Of a DNA stretch of 64,000 nucleotides, positions 1 through 8,716 are shown piece after piece (within the stretch, counting starts at the first letter, position 1; the number at the start of each line of letters is the position of its first letter). The stretch covers positions 1,035,461-1,099,460 of the forward strand of contig NZ_JACYVI010000001.1 of NCBI RefSeq assembly GCF_014842265.1, written 5' to 3'. The notes under the pieces were generated by a model, which saw nothing but the letters and a program-made list of their open reading frames with translations, was not told the DNA's origin and did no database searches. The stretch is from Pseudomonas sp. CFBP 13711 (GTDB taxonomy: Bacteria > Pseudomonadota > Gammaproteobacteria > Pseudomonadales > Pseudomonadaceae). The position numbers and the translations under genes were made by a program.

Positions 1-1521
1 GCGGGCACTGACGCCAAAGGCAGCACCCACCAGACAATCGAGTGGGTTCTGCGGGATTTCAATTTCAGCCGAGTAGAGATAGACGCCGTGTACTTCGGCA
101 ACTGGCTGCGAGATTACTCCCAGGTCGTCGATCCCAAGATCACCCGCGCAGCAGACATGCCAAAGGAGTTTCCAGCGGCCCTCTCTCGCGCAAGCTGGAC
201 CCACCTCGTCGATGTGCTGGCCGCTAAAAAATTCGTCGATTTGCGGATGCGCTACCCCAACGAAATGAAGGTCACGCGCGAAAAGCTCGGCGTTTATCGC
301 CCGACAGAGCACATCGACAATCCGCTGGTCACTGATCCGCCCTTCCCGGACCCGAAGGTGCGTGATCCCGACTTTGAAGCCTGGGTGCTACCCGGCGATC
401 CATCCCTGGGTGCGGACCGAGCCACGTCGATGAAGCGCTACATCGGCAATGCGGTGAGCTACATGGAGCAAGAACTGCGTCTTGCCATGAGCAAAGGCCG
501 TTCCCTCGACGGGCTGCGCAGCTTCGGCGCCGCCCTGCATGTGCTCGAAGACCTGTTCGCCCATTCAAACTTCGCAGAGCTGAGCCTGATCAAGGCCGGG
601 CATGTCAGGGTTCTGCCCTGGACAACGCCTGTTCACGTCAAATGGAATCTGCCATTGGTCACGGGCACGTTCGGGGCCACCGACGTGATTGCCAGTCTGG
701 CGGGGCCGCTGGGCAAAATTCTCTTTTCCACCCAGGAACTGGAGTTCGAGCTCACCCAGCCGGGTTATCGCTCGGACCGGGATAAAGTGATGATGGTGTT
801 GCTGAGCGAACATCCTGATCAGGACTATTTCAAGGCATTCGACGCGCTGCTCACGGCCAGGGACGGCCTGGTGACGCTTGCGAAGCAAATGGGCGTAGAC
901 ACCCTCAAGTTCTATCGCTGGCTGATCAACACCCCGGCGGGCATTCTCTTGAACGCCTATAACAGCGCGGCGCAAGGTGTTCTGACCTGGATCGGCAACA
1001 GCGTCGACGACGCGCAAACCCTGCTGGGCAGTGACCCGAATATAGATCCGACTCTGGAGCCGAGCCACTCGCAACTCTCCAAGGACCACGCCGAGCACCC
1101 TCTTCACGATCTGGCAGCGCTGCTCGCTACCGAAGCCGTGCGCCAGGTCGCGCAGGCCATGGTTGATCACTGGGCAGGAAAACCTGGCGCCGATCCGGTC
1201 GCCGTCGCATCGGCGTTCTTTTGCCATCCCGCCGACAGCGAGTGGCAGTACCCGATCGTCACGGCATGGGCGGGCAGCAATCCGGCGGAAGTGGCGCGCA
1301 GTGAATCGAAGAGCGAGCTGGACAAAACCCAGCAAGCGGCGATCGATGAACTCCGCGCCATCCAGAACACCCTCATCAAAAACAGTCAGAGCTATCTGGA
1401 CTACGTGTTCAACAGCAAAACCTCTCAGACCTCTGGCGTGCAGGGTTTTCTGGAGCAGGGTTTCATGAAAGTGGTTTCCAGCACACCCTGGTGGAAAGAG
1501 CTGCAAACGTTCATCAAGTAA
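1..1521 (+). CDS. HET-C family protein, 5' end outside the window
   Basis: The reading frame is open from base 1, so the first codons lie upstream; the internal GTG at 88 is only an apparent start because conserved sequence (TIEWVLRDFNF...VYFGNWLRDYSQ) continues on both sides of it. That segment and the later ALHVLEDLFAHSNFAE stretch are the hallmarks of the Het-C domain, known from the fungal heterokaryon-incompatibility protein HET-C and from bacteria. P. syringae phcA is a described bacterial het-c homologue that triggers cell death when expressed in Neurospora. The His/Glu/Asp-rich helix (about codons 180-195) looks like a metal-binding element of the phospholipase C-like fold; that is inference. 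The C-terminal half is helical and unrecognised. No other gene of an operon is visible downstream: dppA1 starts after 112 bases. Family is secure, function in this organism is not known. Confidence 0.8.
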   Translation, partial: AGTDAKGSTHQTIEWVLRDFNFSRVEIDAVYFGNWLRDYSQVVDPKITRAADMPKEFPAALSRASWTHLVDVLAAKKFVDLRMRYPNEMKVTREKLGVYRPTEHIDNPLVTDPPFPDPKVRDPDFEAWVLPGDPSLGADRATSMKRYIGNAVSYMEQELRLAMSKGRSLDGLRSFGAALHVLEDLFAHSNFAELSLIKAGHVRVLPWTTPVHVKWNLPLVTGTFGATDVIASLAGPLGKILFSTQELEFELTQPGYRSDRDKVMMVLLSEHPDQDYFKAFDALLTARDGLVTLAKQMGVDTLKFYRWLINTPAGILLNAYNSAAQGVLTWIGNSVDDAQTLLGSDPNIDPTLEPSHSQLSKDHAEHPLHDLAALLATEAVRQVAQAMVDHWAGKPGADPVAVASAFFCHPADSEWQYPIVTAWAGSNPAEVARSESKSELDKTQQAAIDELRAIQNTLIKNSQSYLDYVFNSKTSQTSGVQGFLEQGFMKVVSSTPWWKELQTFIK

Positions 1522-1633
1522 TAAGCTTATGAATTTCCGTGGCTTGTTGCCCAAGTGAGCCGTGCGGCATTCTTGGCGGTCTATCATCCCGTCGATGAAT
1601 TCAGGCATGAGTGCCGCACTTAATGAGGTTCAC

Positions 1634-3232
1634 ATGGACACAACCTTCAAACCCCTGCTCCTGGCAGCCGCAATGGCGCTGTGCGTTCCCTCGGTGCAGG
1701 CGGCCAGCACCCTTGTCTATTGCTCGGAAGCCAGCCCTGCCGGCTTCGATCCCAGTCAGTACACCAGCGGCACCGAGTTCGATGCGTCAGCAGAAACAGT
1801 CTTCAACCGCCTCACCCAGTTCAAGCGCGGCGGCACCGATGTCGAGCCGGGGCTGGCTACCAAATGGGAAGTGTCCGACGACGGCTTGACCTACACCTTT
1901 CATTTACGGCCCGGGGTGAAATTCCACACCACGGACTATTTCAAACCCACCCGCGACTTCAACGCCGATGACGTGCTGTTCACCTTCAATCGCCTGCTGA
2001 ATGCGGACGACCCGTTCCGCAAGGCGTACCCGTCGGAGTCGCCGTACTTCACCGACATGGGCATGAACACCACCATCAAGCAGGTGGAAAAGCTCGACGA
2101 TCAGACCGTCCGTTTTCAACTGAACAACATCGATGCCGCCTTCATCCAGAACCTGGCGATGAGCTTTGCCTCGATTCAGTCGGCTGAATACGCGGCGCAA
2201 CTGATCAAACAAGGCAAGGCCGGCGACATCAACCTGAAGCCGATCGGTACAGGCCCATTCGTGTTCAAGCGCTACCAGAAAGACGCGCAGATCCGTTACG
2301 TCGGCAACAAGGAATACTGGAAGCCGGAGGACGTGAAGCTCGACAACCTGATCTTCTCGATCAACACCGACGCCGCCACCCGCTTGCAGAAACTCAAGAC
2401 CGGCGAGTGCCAGATCAGCGGGTATCCGCGCCCTCAGGACATCGAAGAAGCGCAGAAAGACCCGAATCTCAAGGTGCTGAGCCAGGCCGGTTTCAACCTG
2501 GGTTTTCTGGCCTACAACGTGACCCATCCGCCGCTCGATCAACTGAAGGTGCGTCAGGCACTGGACATGGCGATCGACAAGCCGGCCATCATCAAAGCGG
2601 TTTACCAGGGCGCAGGCCAACTGGCACAGAACGCGCTGCCACCGGCGCAATGGAGCTTTGACCCAAATATCAAGGACGCGCCCCACGATCCTGAAAAAGC
2701 AAAGCAGTTGCTCAAGGAGGCAGGCGTTGCACCGGGCACGCAGATCAATCTGTGGGCGATGACCGTGCAGCGTGCGTCCAACCCCAACGCGCGCATGTCG
2801 GCGCAGATGATTCAGTCGGACTGGGCAAAGATCGGTATCAAGGCCAACATCGTCAGCTATGAATGGGGCGAGTACATCAAGCGCGCCAAGGCCGGCGAGC
2901 ATGACGTCATGATCTACGGCTGGACCGGTGACAATGGTGACCCCGACAACTGGCTGGGCGTGCTGTACAGCTGTGGCGCGGTGAAGGGCAGCAACTACGC
3001 GAAGTGGTGCAACCCGGCCTACGACAAGCTGGTCACCCAGGCCAAGCTGACCAGCAACAAAGACGAGCGGATCAAGCTGTACCAGCAAGCGCAGAACATT
3101 CTGAAAAACGACGTGCCGATCACACCCATCGCCAATTCCAAAGTATTTCAGCCGATGCGCAAAGAGGTACAGGATTTCAAACTCAGCCCATTTGGCCTGA
3201 CGCCCTTCTACGGCGTGAGCCTGGCCAAATAA
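1634..3232 (+). CDS. dppA1: Dipeptide ABC transporter periplasmic binding protein (DppA paralogue 1)
   Basis: Periplasmic solute-binding protein of family 5 (SBP_bac_5), 532 residues, which captures di- or tripeptides for the DppBCDF permease encoded downstream. An N-terminal signal peptide ends at SVQA-AS (about residue 24), and the mature protein begins with the typical LVYCSEASPAGFDPSQY. The ATG at 1634 was chosen because it directly precedes the signal peptide and has TGAGG 6-10 bases upstream; the longer open frame to 1562 adds a non-signal extension. The three neighbouring paralogues are colinear over their whole length. In P. aeruginosa the corresponding locus holds several DppA proteins with different peptide preferences, so this copy probably has its own specificity. 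A hairpin with a short T-run follows at 3276, so it may be partly uncoupled from the next gene. Confidence 0.93.
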   Translation: MDTTFKPLLLAAAMALCVPSVQAASTLVYCSEASPAGFDPSQYTSGTEFDASAETVFNRLTQFKRGGTDVEPGLATKWEVSDDGLTYTFHLRPGVKFHTTDYFKPTRDFNADDVLFTFNRLLNADDPFRKAYPSESPYFTDMGMNTTIKQVEKLDDQTVRFQLNNIDAAFIQNLAMSFASIQSAEYAAQLIKQGKAGDINLKPIGTGPFVFKRYQKDAQIRYVGNKEYWKPEDVKLDNLIFSINTDAATRLQKLKTGECQISGYPRPQDIEEAQKDPNLKVLSQAGFNLGFLAYNVTHPPLDQLKVRQALDMAIDKPAIIKAVYQGAGQLAQNALPPAQWSFDPNIKDAPHDPEKAKQLLKEAGVAPGTQINLWAMTVQRASNPNARMSAQMIQSDWAKIGIKANIVSYEWGEYIKRAKAGEHDVMIYGWTGDNGDPDNWLGVLYSCGAVKGSNYAKWCNPAYDKLVTQAKLTSNKDERIKLYQQAQNILKNDVPITPIANSKVFQPMRKEVQDFKLSPFGLTPFYGVSLAK

Positions 3233-3275
3233 TTCGCTGAAACCAACAGCGAAGTAACACTTGATGACCGAAGCG

Positions 3276-3307
3276 GGTGCAATCGCCACGTTGCGATGCA
3301 CCATTTT
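3276..3307 (+). terminator. Hairpin after dppA1, possible partial terminator
   Basis: GGTGC-A-(A)TCGC at 3276-3286 pairs with GCGATGCACC at 3293-3302 with one bulged A and a 6-base loop, followed by ATTTTGG. The U-tract is short, so this may be a weak intrinsic terminator or transcript-end stabiliser between dppA1 and dppA2. Confidence 0.4.
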
Positions 3308-3515
3308 GGTGCTGCAAAGATATCGATATGCGACACGCAAACGTTCAACAGCGTCAGAAATTACACTTATGCGACATTCGTGTACGTTCGTGCCACTGTT
3401 TGTCACCTTGCTGGCGCCAGCATCTTGCTTTGGGTATGGCGCCTGCATAAGTATCCGCGGGACAGGCTCAAAAGGCCGTACCCTCAATCAAAAAATGACA
3501 ACAACTGAGGCCACC

Positions 3516-5144
3516 ATGCTCAAAAAAGCGGTCATTCCGTTTCTTCTCGGCGCAGGTTTGATCGCCAGCGCTCCCTTCGCCCATGCAGCATCGAATCTGG
3601 TGTTCTGCTCCGAAGGCAGCCCTGCTGGTTTCGATCCAGGTCAATACACCACCGGTACCGACTTCGATGCTTCGGCCGAGACCGTTTTCAACCGTTTGAG
3701 CCAGTTCGAACGTGGCGGCACCGCTGTCATTCCAGGCCTGGCCACCAGCTGGGACGTTGCCCCGGATGGCCTGACCTACACCTTCCACCTGCGTGAAGGT
3801 GTGAAATTCCACACCACGCCGTACTTCAAACCGACGCGTACCTTCAATGCCGATGACGTGCTGTTCACGTTCAACCGCATGATCAACAAGGACGACCCGT
3901 TCCGTAAGGCGTACCCGACCGAATTCCCGTACTTCACCGACATGGCGATGGACACCAACATCACCAAGATCGAGAAGGTCGACGATCACACCGTCAGAAT
4001 GACCCTCGGCACCGTTGATGCTGCGTTCATCCAGAACCTGGCGATGAGCTTCGCGTCCATTCAGTCCGCTGAATACGCCGCCCAGTTGCTCAAAGAAGGC
4101 AAGCCGGAAGACATCAACCAGAAGCCGATCGGCACTGGCCCGTTCGTGTTCAAGAGCTACCAGAAAGACTCCAACATCCGGTTCACCGGGAACAAGGACT
4201 ACTGGAAGCCTGAAGACGTCAAAGTCGACAACCTGATTTTCGCCATCACCACTGACGCCTCGGTTCGTGCGCAGAAGCTGAAGAAAGGCGAATGCCAGAT
4301 CACCGCTTACCCGCGTCCGGCCGACCTCGCGCCACTGAAGGCTGACCCTGCTTTGAAGATGCCTGATCAGGCCGGCTTCAACCTGGGTTACATCGCCTAC
4401 AACGTGATGCCGAAGATCAAGGGCGAAGACAAGCCAAACCCGCTGGCTGACCTGAAAGTACGTCAGGCGCTGGACATGGCTGTCGACAAGAAAGCCATCA
4501 TCGACGCGGTGTATCAGGGCGCGGGCCAACTGGCGACCAACGCCATGCCGCCGACCCAGTGGTCCTACGACACCACCATCAAAGATGCTCCGTACGACGT
4601 CGCCAAAGCCAAGGACCTGCTCAAGCAGGCCGGCGTGAAGGAAGGTACCGAAATCACCCTGTGGGCGATGCCGGTTCAGCGTCCTTACAACCCGAACGCC
4701 AAGCTGATGGCCGAGATGCTCCAGAACGACTGGAAGAAGATCGGCATCAACGCCAAGATCGTTTCCTATGAGTGGGGCGAGTACATCAACCGTGCCAAGG
4801 CCGGCGAGAACGGCGCCATGCTGATTGGCTGGAGCGGCGACAACGGTGACCCGGACAACTGGCTGGGTACCCTGTTTGGCTGCGACGCCCTTAACGGCAA
4901 CAACTTCGCCAAATGGTGTGACAAGCCGTTCGATACCTTGATCCACCAGGCCAAGGAAACCACCGATCAGGCCAAACGCACCGAGCTGTACAAGCAGGCT
5001 CAACATCTGCTGAAAGATGCCGTGCCTATGACTCCAATTGCCCACTCGACTGTTTATCAGCCGATGCGCAAAGAAGTTCAGGACTTCAAGATCAGCCCAT
5101 TCGGTCTGAACTCGTTCTACGGCGTCAGCGTCAGCGGCAAGTAA
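3516..5144 (+). CDS. dppA2: Dipeptide ABC transporter periplasmic binding protein (DppA paralogue 2)
   Basis: Family 5 periplasmic binding protein, 542 residues, closely similar along its length to the proteins at 1634 and 5483. The signal peptide (MLKKAVIPFLLGAGLIAS...) ends at AHA-AS, and the mature start NLVFCSEGSPAGFDPGQY is shared. The frame is open back to 3261, but the ATG at 3516 is preceded by CTGAGG and begins a standard signal peptide, while the upstream part is non-coding in character. It carries a small insertion (PKIKGEDKPNPLADL, around residues 304-318) where paralogue 1 has only HPPLDQL, near the peptide-binding cleft side. It is preceded by a 283-base gap large enough for its own promoter and followed by a strong GC hairpin, so it can be a separate transcription unit. 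Confidence 0.94.
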   Translation: MLKKAVIPFLLGAGLIASAPFAHAASNLVFCSEGSPAGFDPGQYTTGTDFDASAETVFNRLSQFERGGTAVIPGLATSWDVAPDGLTYTFHLREGVKFHTTPYFKPTRTFNADDVLFTFNRMINKDDPFRKAYPTEFPYFTDMAMDTNITKIEKVDDHTVRMTLGTVDAAFIQNLAMSFASIQSAEYAAQLLKEGKPEDINQKPIGTGPFVFKSYQKDSNIRFTGNKDYWKPEDVKVDNLIFAITTDASVRAQKLKKGECQITAYPRPADLAPLKADPALKMPDQAGFNLGYIAYNVMPKIKGEDKPNPLADLKVRQALDMAVDKKAIIDAVYQGAGQLATNAMPPTQWSYDTTIKDAPYDVAKAKDLLKQAGVKEGTEITLWAMPVQRPYNPNAKLMAEMLQNDWKKIGINAKIVSYEWGEYINRAKAGENGAMLIGWSGDNGDPDNWLGTLFGCDALNGNNFAKWCDKPFDTLIHQAKETTDQAKRTELYKQAQHLLKDAVPMTPIAHSTVYQPMRKEVQDFKISPFGLNSFYGVSVSGK

Positions 5145-5162
5145 TATCTTTAAATGACCAAC

Positions 5163-5192
5163 CGGTCGCGTTGCCTCAGGGCAACGCGACCG
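5163..5192 (+). terminator. Perfect 13-bp hairpin after dppA2
   Basis: CGGTCGCGTTGCC at 5163-5175 pairs perfectly with GGCAACGCGACCG at 5180-5192 around the tetraloop TCAG. It begins 18 bases after the dppA2 stop. There is no long T-tract (GTTGTCATG follows), so it could be a terminator or a 3'-end barrier protecting dppA2 mRNA. Confidence 0.55.
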
Positions 5193-5208
5193 CGTTGTCA
5201 TGTGCACG

Positions 5209-5277
5209 ATCGTTAAATGAAATTGACTATCGTTAGATGAGTAGCGACTTGCTTACAGTCCTTGCCTACTAACGATA
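5209..5277. promoter_or_regulatory. ATCGTTA repeat array upstream of dppA3
   Basis: The 338-base gap between dppA2 and dppA3 holds ATCGTTAAATGA at 5209-5220 and ATCGTTAGATGA at 5229-5240, exactly 20 bases apart (two helical turns), and the inverted copy CTAACGATA at 5269-5277, which pairs with TATCGTTAG at 5228-5236. A fourth related copy, TTACGATAAG, lies at 5467-5476 just before the dppA3 start. The phased spacing suggests an operator array; no regulator is identified. The rest of the gap shows nothing else recognisable. Confidence 0.4.
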
Positions 5278-5482
5278 AGCACTTTTCCTACAAACTTTGA
5301 AGCACGCGTAACTATGGACTGTGTGGCGCCAGAGACATACCTTCTGACAAGCCGCCAATATTGTCCGTTGTTTATCTTGAACAGTGAGATGTATCCGGGC
5401 GTTGACTGTCCATTTGCGCAAACAATTGCCATGGATCGCGCAGGCATTCGCATTTAATGCGCTTCTTACGATAAGGAATATC

Positions 5483-7084
5483 ATGCGTTCGAATATCGTT
5501 ATGCCATCACTTATTGCCGCAGGGCTTCTGGCTATGACGCCCGGCGTTCAGGCTGCCAGCAAAAGTCTGGTCTTCTGTTCGGAAGGCAGCCCGGCCGGGT
5601 TTGATATCGGTCAGTACACCTCCGGCACTGACAACGATGCCGCCGAGCCGATCTACAACCGTCTCGCCGAGTTCGCCCGCGGCGAGACCACCGTCGTACC
5701 CGCTCTCGCAACGAGCTGGGACATCTCCCCTGACAACCTGACCTACACGTTCCATCTGCGCGAAGGCGTCAAATTCCACAGCAACAAGACCTTCACGCCC
5801 ACGCGCGATTTCAATGCCGACGACGTCTTGTTCACGTTCAATCGCATGCTGCACAAAGACCATCCGTTCCGCGTTGCTTATCCGACGGAGTTTCCGTTCT
5901 TCACCAGCATGGGCCTGGACAAGAACATCAAGTCGGTGGAAAAGACCGATCCGATGACCGTCGTATTCACACTCAACAAAGTCGACGCGGCGTTCATCCA
6001 GAACGTCTCGATGAACTTCGCGTCAATCCTGTCTGCTGAATATGCAGACAAACTGATGGCGACGGGTGATGTGCGCGATATTAACCAGGCGCCGATTGGC
6101 ACTGGCCCGTTTGTGTTTCAGCGCTATCAAAAAGATTCGCAGATTCGCTACGTGAAAAACAATGCGTTCTGGGACCCGAGTCGGGTCAAGATTGATCAGT
6201 TGATCTTTGCGATCAATACAGATGCGTCGGTGCGCATTCAAAAGCTCAAGAAGAATGAATGTCAGGTCACGCTGAATCCGCGCCCGGCAGACGTAGAGTC
6301 GATCGAAGCGGACAAAAACCTGCAGGTCATCAAAAAGCCCGGTTTCAACCTCGGCTATATCTCGTACAACGTACGCCACGCCCCGCTGGACAACTTGCAG
6401 GTCCGCCAGGCGCTGGACATGGCGGTGGATAAACAAGCGATCATCGCTGCGGTGTATCAGGGCGCCGGGCAACTGGCCCAGAACTCGATGCCACCGACGC
6501 AGTGGTCTTACGACGACACGGTCAAGGACGCGCCCTACAACCCGGAAAAAGCCCGCGAGTTGCTGCGCGCCGCCGGCGTCAAGGAAGGCACCGAACTGAC
6601 CCTCTGGGCCATGCCGGTTCAGCGCCCCTACAACCCCAACGCCAAGCTGATGGCCCAGATGCTTCAGGCCGACTGGGCCAAGGTGGGCATCAAGGCGACC
6701 ATCGTCAGTTACGAGTGGGGCGAATACCTCAAGCGCAGCAAGAACGGCGAGCACGACATTTCGCTGATCGGCTGGACCGGGGACAATGGCGACCCCGACA
6801 ACTGGATGGGCACGCTGTACAGCTGCGCGTCCATCGGCGGCAACAATTACTCGATGTGGTGCGACGAAAAATACGACGCGCTGGTCAAGGCCGCTGTCTC
6901 GAACACCAACAAGGATCAGCGCATCGCGCTGTACAAACAGGCGCAGCATTACCTGAAAGAACAGGTCCCCATTACGCCGATTGCCCACTCGACGGTGATC
7001 CAGCCGCTGCGTAAGGAAGTGCAGGGTTTTCTGGTGAGTCCGTTCAATCGCAACAACTTCTCGGGCGTCAGCATCGCCGACTGA
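5483..7084 (+). CDS. dppA3: Dipeptide ABC transporter periplasmic binding protein (DppA paralogue 3)
   Basis: Third family 5 peptide-binding protein in tandem, 533 residues. The ATG at 5483 has AAGGA at a 6-base distance and starts a signal peptide ending GVQA-AS; the 99 upstream in-frame bases are intergenic. The mature region opens with KSLVFCSEGSPAGFDIGQY. It differs from paralogues 1 and 2 in lacking the DASAET segment (it has NDAAEPIYNRL) and in the cleft-region loops, consistent with another peptide specificity, which is inference. It stands 157 bases ahead of the porin gene, an order also known from P. aeruginosa (dppA3 then opdP), although the metallodipeptidase and PsdR regulator genes found among the dppA genes there are absent here. 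Confidence 0.93.
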   Translation: MRSNIVMPSLIAAGLLAMTPGVQAASKSLVFCSEGSPAGFDIGQYTSGTDNDAAEPIYNRLAEFARGETTVVPALATSWDISPDNLTYTFHLREGVKFHSNKTFTPTRDFNADDVLFTFNRMLHKDHPFRVAYPTEFPFFTSMGLDKNIKSVEKTDPMTVVFTLNKVDAAFIQNVSMNFASILSAEYADKLMATGDVRDINQAPIGTGPFVFQRYQKDSQIRYVKNNAFWDPSRVKIDQLIFAINTDASVRIQKLKKNECQVTLNPRPADVESIEADKNLQVIKKPGFNLGYISYNVRHAPLDNLQVRQALDMAVDKQAIIAAVYQGAGQLAQNSMPPTQWSYDDTVKDAPYNPEKARELLRAAGVKEGTELTLWAMPVQRPYNPNAKLMAQMLQADWAKVGIKATIVSYEWGEYLKRSKNGEHDISLIGWTGDNGDPDNWMGTLYSCASIGGNNYSMWCDEKYDALVKAAVSNTNKDQRIALYKQAQHYLKEQVPITPIAHSTVIQPLRKEVQGFLVSPFNRNNFSGVSIAD

Positions 7085-7182
7085 TTCAAAAACATGCCTG
7101 GGGGCGCAACCACGCCCTTTGGCATTGCTTTATCCGCGTTTAGCCGGATAGGCAGGAAAATGGCCATGAGGCCGCACCACCG

Positions 7183-7208
7183 AGCGGGCTACACCATAAA
7201 AAGCCCGC
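7183..7208 (+). other. Hairpin just upstream of the opdP start
   Basis: GCGGGCT (7184-7190) pairs with AGCCCGC (7202-7208), loop ACACCATAAAA, 33 bases before the GTG start. An A-rich rather than T-rich sequence follows, so it is not a plus-strand terminator; it may shape the leader of the porin mRNA. A weaker GGGCG/CGCCC hairpin with TTT lies at about 7101-7120 after dppA3. Confidence 0.3.
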
Positions 7209-7241
7209 CTCTAAAAAAGCAGCAATCGGGAGCTTCAAAAC

Positions 7242-8621
7242 GTGAAAAAAGCCAGCACCGCTGTATTCGCCTTATCCGTCCTCGCCCTCAGCGTCGCGGC
7301 TCAGGCAGAGCCGACCAGTCAGGAATTCGTTCCGACCACACTGGCCACCAGCAACCTCCAGGGCGAAGCCAAGGGATTCCTGGAAGACTCGAAACTGACC
7401 GGTTCGACCAAGAACTGGTACGCCAACGAACTGTTGCGTCGTGGCGGCGAGTTCCGCCGCAGCGAGAACGGCGTCGTCGTCGACAGCGACCCGCGCCGGA
7501 TCAACTGGGTTCAGGGCACCATCGTTGACTACAGCTCGGGCTTCACCCAGGGCACTGTAGGCTTCGCCACGCAAATGGCGGTCTACAACGCCGTTGCGCT
7601 GGACCGTGACAAGGACGACCTGATGGGCGGCGCCAACCGTACGCTGACCGAGAACAACGGCGACCCTGTTGGACAGTGGAGCAAGTTGGGCCTGGGCAAC
7701 ATCAAGGCGCGCGTTTCCAACACGACCCTGACCGCCGGCCGTCAGTCGATGAACACCCCGGTGCTGGCTTACATCGGCAACCGTGCGCTGCCTTCGAGCT
7801 TCGAAGGTGTGAGCATTCTGAGCGAAGAGTTCAACAACATCTCGATCCAGGCCGGCAGCTTCGACCGCGTGTCGCCACGTACCGAGCAGAGCCTGACCAA
7901 GTTCCGTTCCGAGTACACCAACAACACCGCCACCGCCGATCGCGTTGACATGGCGGGCGTGGATTACAAGCCGTTCAAGAGCCTGACCACCAGCTTCTAC
8001 GCCTCCAACGTCGAAGACTTCTGGCATCAGTACTACTTCGCTTTCACCCACGAACTGGGTGACCCTGATGTACTGGGACTGAGCACCAACCTGAACTACT
8101 ACAAGACCAAGGATTCCGGTCAGAAGAAGATGGGCGAGATCGACAACGACACGTACAGCCTGTCGTTGACCGCCACTCACAAGGCGCACAGCTTCAGCGT
8201 TGCGTACCAGGAAGTCGAAGGCGACACCTACTTCGACTACGTCCACGACACCAACGCCATCTTCCTGGCCAACTCCCTGCTCTCGGACTTCAACGGCCCG
8301 AACGAGAAGTCGGTTCAGCTGAGCTACCTGCTGAACATGGCCGACTACGGCGTGCCAGGCCTGAAGTTCAACATCTATCAGGCGCGCGGTTTCGACATCG
8401 ACGGTACCCATTACAAAGGCACCGCTTACGATGTCCGCGGTATGGACGGCGAAACTCACTACGAATACGGTGTTGGCTCGTCGTACACCCTGCAGTCCGG
8501 CCCACTCAAGGCCTCGACCATGCGTGCGACCTACACCACTCACCGCGCGAGCGCCAACCAGGCTGACGGCAACATCAACGAGTTCCGTCTGGTGACCACG
8601 ATTCCATTCAACATTATGTAA
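7242..8621 (+). CDS. opdP: OprD-family outer membrane porin, OpdP type
   Basis: Substrate-specific 18-strand outer membrane porin of the OprD family, 459 residues, the usual size. The start is GTG at 7242 with GGGAG about nine bases upstream; the signal peptide MKKASTAVFALSVLALSVAAQA is cleaved before EPTSQEF. Typical OprD features follow: FLEDSKLTGSTKNWYANELLRR near the N-terminus, the RRINWVQGTIVDYSSGFTQG barrel segment, GRQSMNTPVL, and a terminal EFRLVTTIPFNIM strand. It sits between dppA3 and dppA4. In P. aeruginosa OpdP takes up glycine-glutamate dipeptides and carbapenems, so here it most likely provides peptide passage through the outer membrane for the same importer. Confidence 0.92.
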   Translation: MKKASTAVFALSVLALSVAAQAEPTSQEFVPTTLATSNLQGEAKGFLEDSKLTGSTKNWYANELLRRGGEFRRSENGVVVDSDPRRINWVQGTIVDYSSGFTQGTVGFATQMAVYNAVALDRDKDDLMGGANRTLTENNGDPVGQWSKLGLGNIKARVSNTTLTAGRQSMNTPVLAYIGNRALPSSFEGVSILSEEFNNISIQAGSFDRVSPRTEQSLTKFRSEYTNNTATADRVDMAGVDYKPFKSLTTSFYASNVEDFWHQYYFAFTHELGDPDVLGLSTNLNYYKTKDSGQKKMGEIDNDTYSLSLTATHKAHSFSVAYQEVEGDTYFDYVHDTNAIFLANSLLSDFNGPNEKSVQLSYLLNMADYGVPGLKFNIYQARGFDIDGTHYKGTAYDVRGMDGETHYEYGVGSSYTLQSGPLKASTMRATYTTHRASANQADGNINEFRLVTTIPFNIM

Positions 8622-8716
8622 TCAGCACGATCGATCGGGCCTCAAGGTGCGGTTTACCGAACTTCGTGGCCCGATACCGACTCACTTATGGCTTCATCAC
8701 TTGCGGAGTGCGTTAC

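Noticed and set aside
1904..3487. Long minus-strand frame opposite dppA1 (and 3468-5207 opposite dppA2)
   Set aside because: Antisense shadows caused by high third-position GC in real genes; no ribosome sites, signal peptides or known domains.
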